From JAFANK01 sp036741695 (GTDB lineage Bacteria; Vulcanimicrobiota; Vulcanimicrobiia; Eremiobacterales; Eremiobacteraceae): DNA of 10,076 nt. The notes under the pieces are model-generated. The model was not told the DNA's origin. It searched no databases and saw only the letters and a program-made list of their open reading frames with translations. The DNA lies in assembly GCA_036741695.1 (NCBI GenBank), contig DAINRU010000049.1:1-10076 (forward strand). The letters run 5' to 3'. Shown piece after piece: positions 6,639 through 10,076 of the stretch. Position 1 is the stretch's first letter, and every line of letters begins with the position of its first letter. Made by a program: the position numbers and the translations under genes.

Positions 6639-7723
6639 TCAGGCTGGGTTGGTTTTGAAGTAGGCCACCGTCTTGGCGATGCCATCGCGCAGCTGGGTTT
6701 GCGGCTCCCATCCGAGCGCGGCCTTGGCCTTGTCGATCGCGAACACGCAGCGGTAGACGTCTCCCGGGCGCTTGGGTGCTCTGACGACCTCGACGTCACG
6801 GCCCACAGCCGCGGCGATGGAGGCGTGCAGCGCATTGACCGACGTGCCGATGCCCGTGCCGATGTTGACGATCTCGCCATCGCCTTTGCCGACCGCGAGC
6901 AGGTTCGNNNNNNNNNNNNNNNNNNNNNNNNNNNNNNNNNNNNNNNNNNNNNNNNNNNNNNNNNNNNNNNNNNNNNNNNNNNNNNNNNNNNNNNNNNNNN
7001 NNNNNNNCCCGTGCCGATGTTGACGATCTCGCCATCGCCTTTGCCGACCGCGAGCAGGTTCGCTCGCGCGACGTCACCGACGAAGACATAGTCTTTTTGC
7101 TGCTCGCCGTCCCAATCCACGCGGATCGACTCGCCTTTGAGAATGCGTCCGGTGAAGATCGCGATGACGCCCGCTTCTCCATTGGGGTCCTGGCGTGGTC
7201 CGTAGACGTTCCCGTAGCGTAACGCCGTGAAGCGCACTCCTGGTCCGCCCGCAAAATACCGGAGGTAGTGCTCTGCAACCATCTTGGTGATGCCGTAGGG
7301 CGACTCGGGGTTCTGCGGGTGTTTTTCGTCTATGGGGAGGTGCTGCGGCGTGCCATAGGTGGCGGCGGATGATGCGAAGACCACCTTCGCCACCTTGGTG
7401 CGGGCCGCGTTGGTCAGGACATTGAGCAGGCCTTTGACGTTGACGTCGGCGTCGTAGAGCGGGTCCTGGGTGGAGATGGCGACGCTGTGCTGTGCGGCGT
7501 GGTGGCTGACCACCTCGGGCTTGAAAGTCGTGAAGACATCCGCGAGCGCCGCGTCGCGGATGTCCACTTCGAAGAGCTGGGCCTTGGGGTTGACGTTAGC
7601 ACGGCGGCCGCCGCCATGAGACCAAAAAGAGTCGACGATAGCGACATCATGACCGGCGCCGATCAGCGCGTCGACGACGTGTGAGCCTATAAACCCGGCA
7701 CCGCCGGTCACGAGTATACGCAT
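6639..7723 (-). CDS. galE: UDP-glucose 4-epimerase-like NAD-dependent sugar epimerase, interrupted by an assembly gap
   Basis: Extended short-chain dehydrogenase expected to interconvert UDP-glucose and UDP-galactose, or a related nucleotide sugar, in the cytoplasm for cell-surface sugars. NAD-binding TGGAGFIG at residues 6-13, acidic D31 at the end of strand 2, DIRD at 54-57, HHAAQ at 74-78, catalytic S119 in SSAATYG, Y143xxxK147 in SPYGITK, and LRYGNVYGPRQDPNGEAG at 168-185. It most resembles the short (about 310-residue) GalE of Thermotoga, by memory of that sequence. The coding sequence contains 100 Ns (6908-7007) and the same 55 bp on both sides. Removing the Ns and one copy leaves 930 bp, a continuous frame of 309 residues ending in TGA at 6641-6639 (TVAYFKTNPA). 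Read naively through the Ns, the frame shifts and yields a false C-terminus antisense to leuS. AGGAAGG at 7728-7734 is a good Shine-Dalgarno for the ATG at 7723. Exact substrate is not proven. Confidence 0.93.
6853..6907. repeat. 55-bp direct repeat, left copy, bordering the gap
   Basis: Identical to 7008-7062 over 55 bp and ending exactly at the first N. It encodes (minus strand) about residues 221-239 of the epimerase, a stretch that occurs once in any normal GalE. This is the terminal overlap of two contigs, not a biological repeat. Confidence 0.9.
6908..7007. other. Assembly gap of exactly 100 Ns
   Basis: A round-number run of Ns is a placeholder written by a scaffolder. Because the flanks overlap by 55 identical bases and collapsing them restores the epimerase frame and length, there is probably no missing sequence here. 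Confidence 0.95.
7008..7062. repeat. 55-bp direct repeat, right copy, bordering the gap
   Basis: Starts at the first base after the Ns and repeats 6853-6907 exactly. See the left copy: a contig-end overlap, most simply a de Bruijn graph k-mer overlap. Confidence 0.9.
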
Positions 7724-7907
7724 GTCACCTTCCTATGCGGATCCGACGGTGGGGGCTGCAGTTACGGGTGCCTGAGTTGACTACAGGCGCAGATGGCCGG
7801 TCACTGCAAGCAGGATCAGGATCAGGAGCACGATGATGAACGCTTCCACTCTTCGCTCAACCCCCTCTCACAAAAAGACGTGATGACTGGACTTACTCTT
7901 TCCCTCT
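7724..7907. other. Divergent intergenic region between galE and comEC
   Basis: 184 bp that must hold the promoters of two divergent genes. Seen in it: the galE Shine-Dalgarno at 7728-7734, the small hydrophobic frame at 7781-7849 (minus), and a hairpin with GCCTG (7770-7774) pairing to CAGGC (7784-7788), extended by one wobble and one G-C pair, in the galE leader. On the plus strand TACTCT (7894-7899) fits the loose -10 pattern TAnnnT 8 nt before the comEC ATG. No convincing -35/-10 pair was found on either strand. Confidence 0.5.
7781..7849 (-). CDS. Possible small hydrophobic peptide, 22 residues
   Basis: A GTG-started frame upstream of galE on the same strand encodes MEAFIIVLLILILLAVTGHL plus RL, then TAG. 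Residues 4-16 are almost wholly Ile/Leu/Val/Ala, enough for one short membrane helix, with an acidic start and basic end. GAGGGGG lies about 11 nt before the GTG, a distant but possible Shine-Dalgarno. Its stop is 57 bp before the galE ATG. I recognise no family. It may be a single-span small membrane protein, a leader ORF for galE, or chance: a 22-codon frame in GC-rich DNA is weak evidence by itself. Confidence 0.25.
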   Translation of the reverse strand: MEAFIIVLLILILLAVTGHLRL

Positions 7908-10076
7908 ATGAGCGCAACGTTCCTCGCTCTCGAGCAAGAAAGTTGTCTTGACGTCCGCGATCGCCGGCGTGAACAGCCGGCATTGGATAACGCATTCAAT
8001 TTTCTACGCGCGCATAGTTTCGCGCTTGCCTTCGCCCTCTATGCCTGTGGAGTAGTTCTCGTCGCCGGCGCGTCGACTGCGCTCGCAGTCGCTGCGCTGG
8101 TCATGCTGGCACTGGCCGCTGCCGTCGTAACGGCGAGTCAGAAACGAAAGTTCCTTATTCTCTTGCTGTGCATGCTTGGCGTCGGCGAGACCGCGGCGTG
8201 CGCCGCGTTGTGGCGCGCCGACCACCGCGCGTACGACCGGCTCGAAGGGCGTCACGTCGTCATCGAAGGGGTGGCGCTCGAGCGCCCACGCCTGCTGGAG
8301 ACAGCATCCGTGCGGGTACGCATCGTGGCGCTGCGGAGCCCGACAAACGGCGTGGATACTGGCCTGGCAGGCGAAGTCGCTCTGGTCACCTTCCCCGCCG
8401 GCGGCACCCGGCCGCTTGCTGGCGAGCGCGTCGTCGTACGCGCGAGACTCGGCCTGCCGGGCGGTCCGCGAAACGATGGCGAGCCGGGCGAGCGTGAGAC
8501 CCTCGCGGACCAAGGAGTGAGCGTCATCCTGGTCGCGCATCGGGCGGCTGACGTCCGCTCGCTCGGCGAGGCCCAAGGCTGGGAGGCGTGGTGGGCACGG
8601 GCGAGGGCTGCAGTGGCGACTGCCGTGGAGGCACATCTGCCGCCGCTCGAGGCGACGGTGCTCGAGGGTATCCTCTGGGGGGATCGGGGCAATCTGCCAT
8701 TGACCTTGCGCCAGGAATTCTCCGACACGGGCACCGTCCACGTGCTGACCACAGCTGGTCTCCACCTCGGCATCATGGCAGGCTTCATGGCCTGGGTGCT
8801 CGCGCTCGCGCCGATAGCACGCCCGGCGCGCGTCTGCGTGATGCTCGCCGGCGCGTGGTTCTACACCGCGCTGGCGGGGATGCATCTGCCGACCGTGCGA
8901 GCGGCGACCATGCTCACCGCCGGCATTGCGGCTCTTGAGCTTGGTCGGGGCCGTACGGCAAGCGCGATTTTTGCCGCGGCTGCCTTCGCCGTCGCGCTAC
9001 CCCACCCGCTCGTGATACTCTCGCCGTCATTTTCGATGTCGTTCGCTTGCGTGGTGGGCATCGCGCTCGTGAGTCCCATCTTGGCTGCATTAGGCCTGCG
9101 CGAGGACTGTGGCTTGCCGAAGATCGTGGTCGAGGTCGGACGGACGAGCCTGGCGGTGCAGATCGCGCTGTGGCCGCTTCAGGCGCTCTACTTCGGAGCG
9201 TTCACGCCCTACGCCGTCGTGGCCAACGCGATCGTCGTGCCGCTCGTCGGGCTCATCATGGCGGTGGGCTCGCTCTTCGCAGTCTCCGCCCTCGCCGTTC
9301 CCCCGCTTGCCGTGCCGTTGGGCAACATCGTCTGGTGGGGCCTGACGCTCATCATCGCCGCGGTGCAGTTCTTCGCTTCGCTACCGGCAGCGCACGTCGA
9401 TCTGCCTCCGCCCTCGCATCTCTTCCTCGCCGCCTACTGGTGTGCGCTGGCCGCGCTTTTCGTCGCCGTGCGACGCGGAGCGCCGTGGCGACATGTGGCG
9501 CTCGGTAGCTTGGCAGGCGCAGTGCTCCTCTTCCTTATATACTGCTTGCCGGGGCTGGCGGCGCTCGCCGATCGCAACATCCATCTCGACGCCATCGACG
9601 TCGGTCAGGCGGACTGTCTGCTGATCCGCGCGCCCGGCGGGCACGCGATGCTCGTCGACGGCGGCGGCCGCCTGGAGCGGACGTCGTTCGGCGCCGTCGT
9701 CGCGGCGCCACTCGGGGATCGAGTCGCCACACGCACCGTGATGCCATTTCTGCTGCGCCACTGGGTGCTGCACCTGGACGCAGTCGTCTTGACGCATCCT
9801 CACGGCGATCACGTGGGTGGTCTCCCAGTCATCCTCTCGCGCGAGCCCGTGGACGCCGTGTACGATTCAGCGCAGCAATATTCGGGGCCGGCGTACCATC
9901 ATGCGCTCGAGGTGATGGACGAGCGGCATATCCGGTGGATCCGCGCGCTGCGTGGCATGACATTCGACTTAGGTCCGACGACGCACGTCCAGGTGCTCGC
10001 ACCGGAGCTCCCGTTCATCACCGGTACGTCGTCAGACATCAACAATAACTCGGTCGTGCTGCGCGTGACGTTTGGG
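7908..10076 (+). CDS. comEC: ComEC/Rec2 DNA-uptake channel protein (3' end outside window)
   Basis: Polytopic inner-membrane protein that forms the channel for single-stranded DNA during natural transformation. 723 codons are open from the ATG at 7908 to the window edge. In order: N-terminal membrane segments at about 37-55, 58-76 and 82-101; a soluble DUF4131/OB-like part at about 110-215 (HVVIEGVALERPRLL, GERVVVRARLGLPGGPRND); the Competence domain with ILWGDRGNLP, then HVLTTAGLHLG, where GLHLG is at 284-288, followed by several membrane spans to about 550; and a C-terminal metallo-beta-lactamase-like domain with DVGQAD at 564-569, DGGG at 584-587, the metal-binding HPHGDH at 630-635 and NNNS at 712-715. 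That domain is thought to degrade the non-transforming strand. The usual SGLH reads AGLH here. No Shine-Dalgarno precedes the ATG; an in-frame stop at 7884-7886 and no ATG, GTG or TTG between it and 7908 rule out a longer start. No comEA is adjacent within the window. Confidence 0.95.
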   Translation, partial: MSATFLALEQESCLDVRDRRREQPALDNAFNFLRAHSFALAFALYACGVVLVAGASTALAVAALVMLALAAAVVTASQKRKFLILLLCMLGVGETAACAALWRADHRAYDRLEGRHVVIEGVALERPRLLETASVRVRIVALRSPTNGVDTGLAGEVALVTFPAGGTRPLAGERVVVRARLGLPGGPRNDGEPGERETLADQGVSVILVAHRAADVRSLGEAQGWEAWWARARAAVATAVEAHLPPLEATVLEGILWGDRGNLPLTLRQEFSDTGTVHVLTTAGLHLGIMAGFMAWVLALAPIARPARVCVMLAGAWFYTALAGMHLPTVRAATMLTAGIAALELGRGRTASAIFAAAAFAVALPHPLVILSPSFSMSFACVVGIALVSPILAALGLREDCGLPKIVVEVGRTSLAVQIALWPLQALYFGAFTPYAVVANAIVVPLVGLIMAVGSLFAVSALAVPPLAVPLGNIVWWGLTLIIAAVQFFASLPAAHVDLPPPSHLFLAAYWCALAALFVAVRRGAPWRHVALGSLAGAVLLFLIYCLPGLAALADRNIHLDAIDVGQADCLLIRAPGGHAMLVDGGGRLERTSFGAVVAAPLGDRVATRTVMPFLLRHWVLHLDAVVLTHPHGDHVGGLPVILSREPVDAVYDSAQQYSGPAYHHALEVMDERHIRWIRALRGMTFDLGPTTHVQVLAPELPFITGTSSDINNNSVVLRVTFG

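Noticed and set aside
6311..6907. Apparent minus-strand coding continuation of the epimerase past the gap into leuS antisense sequence
   Set aside because: It exists only because reading through 100 Ns plus a duplicated 55 bp shifts the frame. The sequence after the gap becomes Arg/Ser-rich nonsense, while the alternative frame gives a normal GalE C-terminus stopping at 6639.
6853..7062. 55-bp direct repeat as a tandem duplication or target-site repeat of an inserted element
   Set aside because: The copies end exactly at both edges of a 100-N placeholder, and collapsing them restores one intact gene; an assembly overlap explains everything.
7777..7782. TTGACT as a -35 box for comEC
   Set aside because: No -10-like hexamer is found 16-18 bp downstream (GGTCAC, GTCACT, TCACTG).
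8004..8885. Long minus-strand open frame of 293 codons opposite comEC
   Set aside because: Composition is Arg/Ala/His-rich as expected from the antisense of GC-rich coding DNA; the plus-strand frame has clear ComEC motifs throughout.
1..10076. CRISPR array, insertion sequence, tRNA/rRNA gene, phage or defence cluster
   Set aside because: No regularly spaced repeats, transposase-like or integrase-like proteins, or tRNA-like sequences were found; nearly all DNA is accounted for by six recognisable genes.

Overview
The window reads as a stretch of chromosome from a high-GC bacterium (roughly 60-65% GC by eye, strong G/C third-position bias in every gene). It holds ordinary housekeeping and transport genes, and no mobile element, CRISPR array, rRNA or tRNA was seen. 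A run of exactly 100 Ns flanked by an exact 55-bp duplication marks it as a scaffold from a draft assembly, probably a metagenome. The lineage cannot be fixed from the window. A deep-branching high-GC phylum rich in orphan peptide-binding proteins (for example Eremiobacterota/Vulcanimicrobiota or a relative) is only a guess.

Layout, left to right. (1) 2-949, +: C-terminal 315 residues of aerobic glycerol-3-phosphate dehydrogenase (GlpD). (2) 1068-2312, +: Amt/MEP/Rh ammonium channel with both pore histidines; its GTG start is fixed by a good Shine-Dalgarno. (3) 2341-3972, +: a lipoprotein extracellular solute-binding protein of the peptide/nickel (SBP_bac_5) family, 28 bp behind amt and with no permease or ATPase genes beside it. 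(4) 4064-6580, +: complete leucyl-tRNA synthetase (LeuS), apparently transcribed as a leaderless mRNA from an extended -10 promoter, with a 20-bp dyad across the -10, start site and start codon. (5) 6639-7723, -: a GalE-like UDP-glucose 4-epimerase convergent with leuS, with an 8-bp perfect hairpin between them. This gene carries the assembly gap; collapsing the 55-bp overlap gives an intact 309-residue protein. (6) 7724-7907: divergent intergenic region with a possible 22-residue hydrophobic peptide gene on the minus strand. (7) 7908-10076, +: ComEC/Rec2 DNA-uptake channel, running off the right edge.

The genes do not form one pathway. Amt and the binding protein are close enough to share a transcript, and both deal with nitrogen or peptide acquisition. 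glpD is separated from amt by 118 bp, leuS has its own promoter, and galE and comEC are divergent. I see no previously undescribed multi-gene system here. The points most worth checking are the leaderless leuS start with its dyad, the assembly artefact in galE, and the small hydrophobic ORF upstream of galE.
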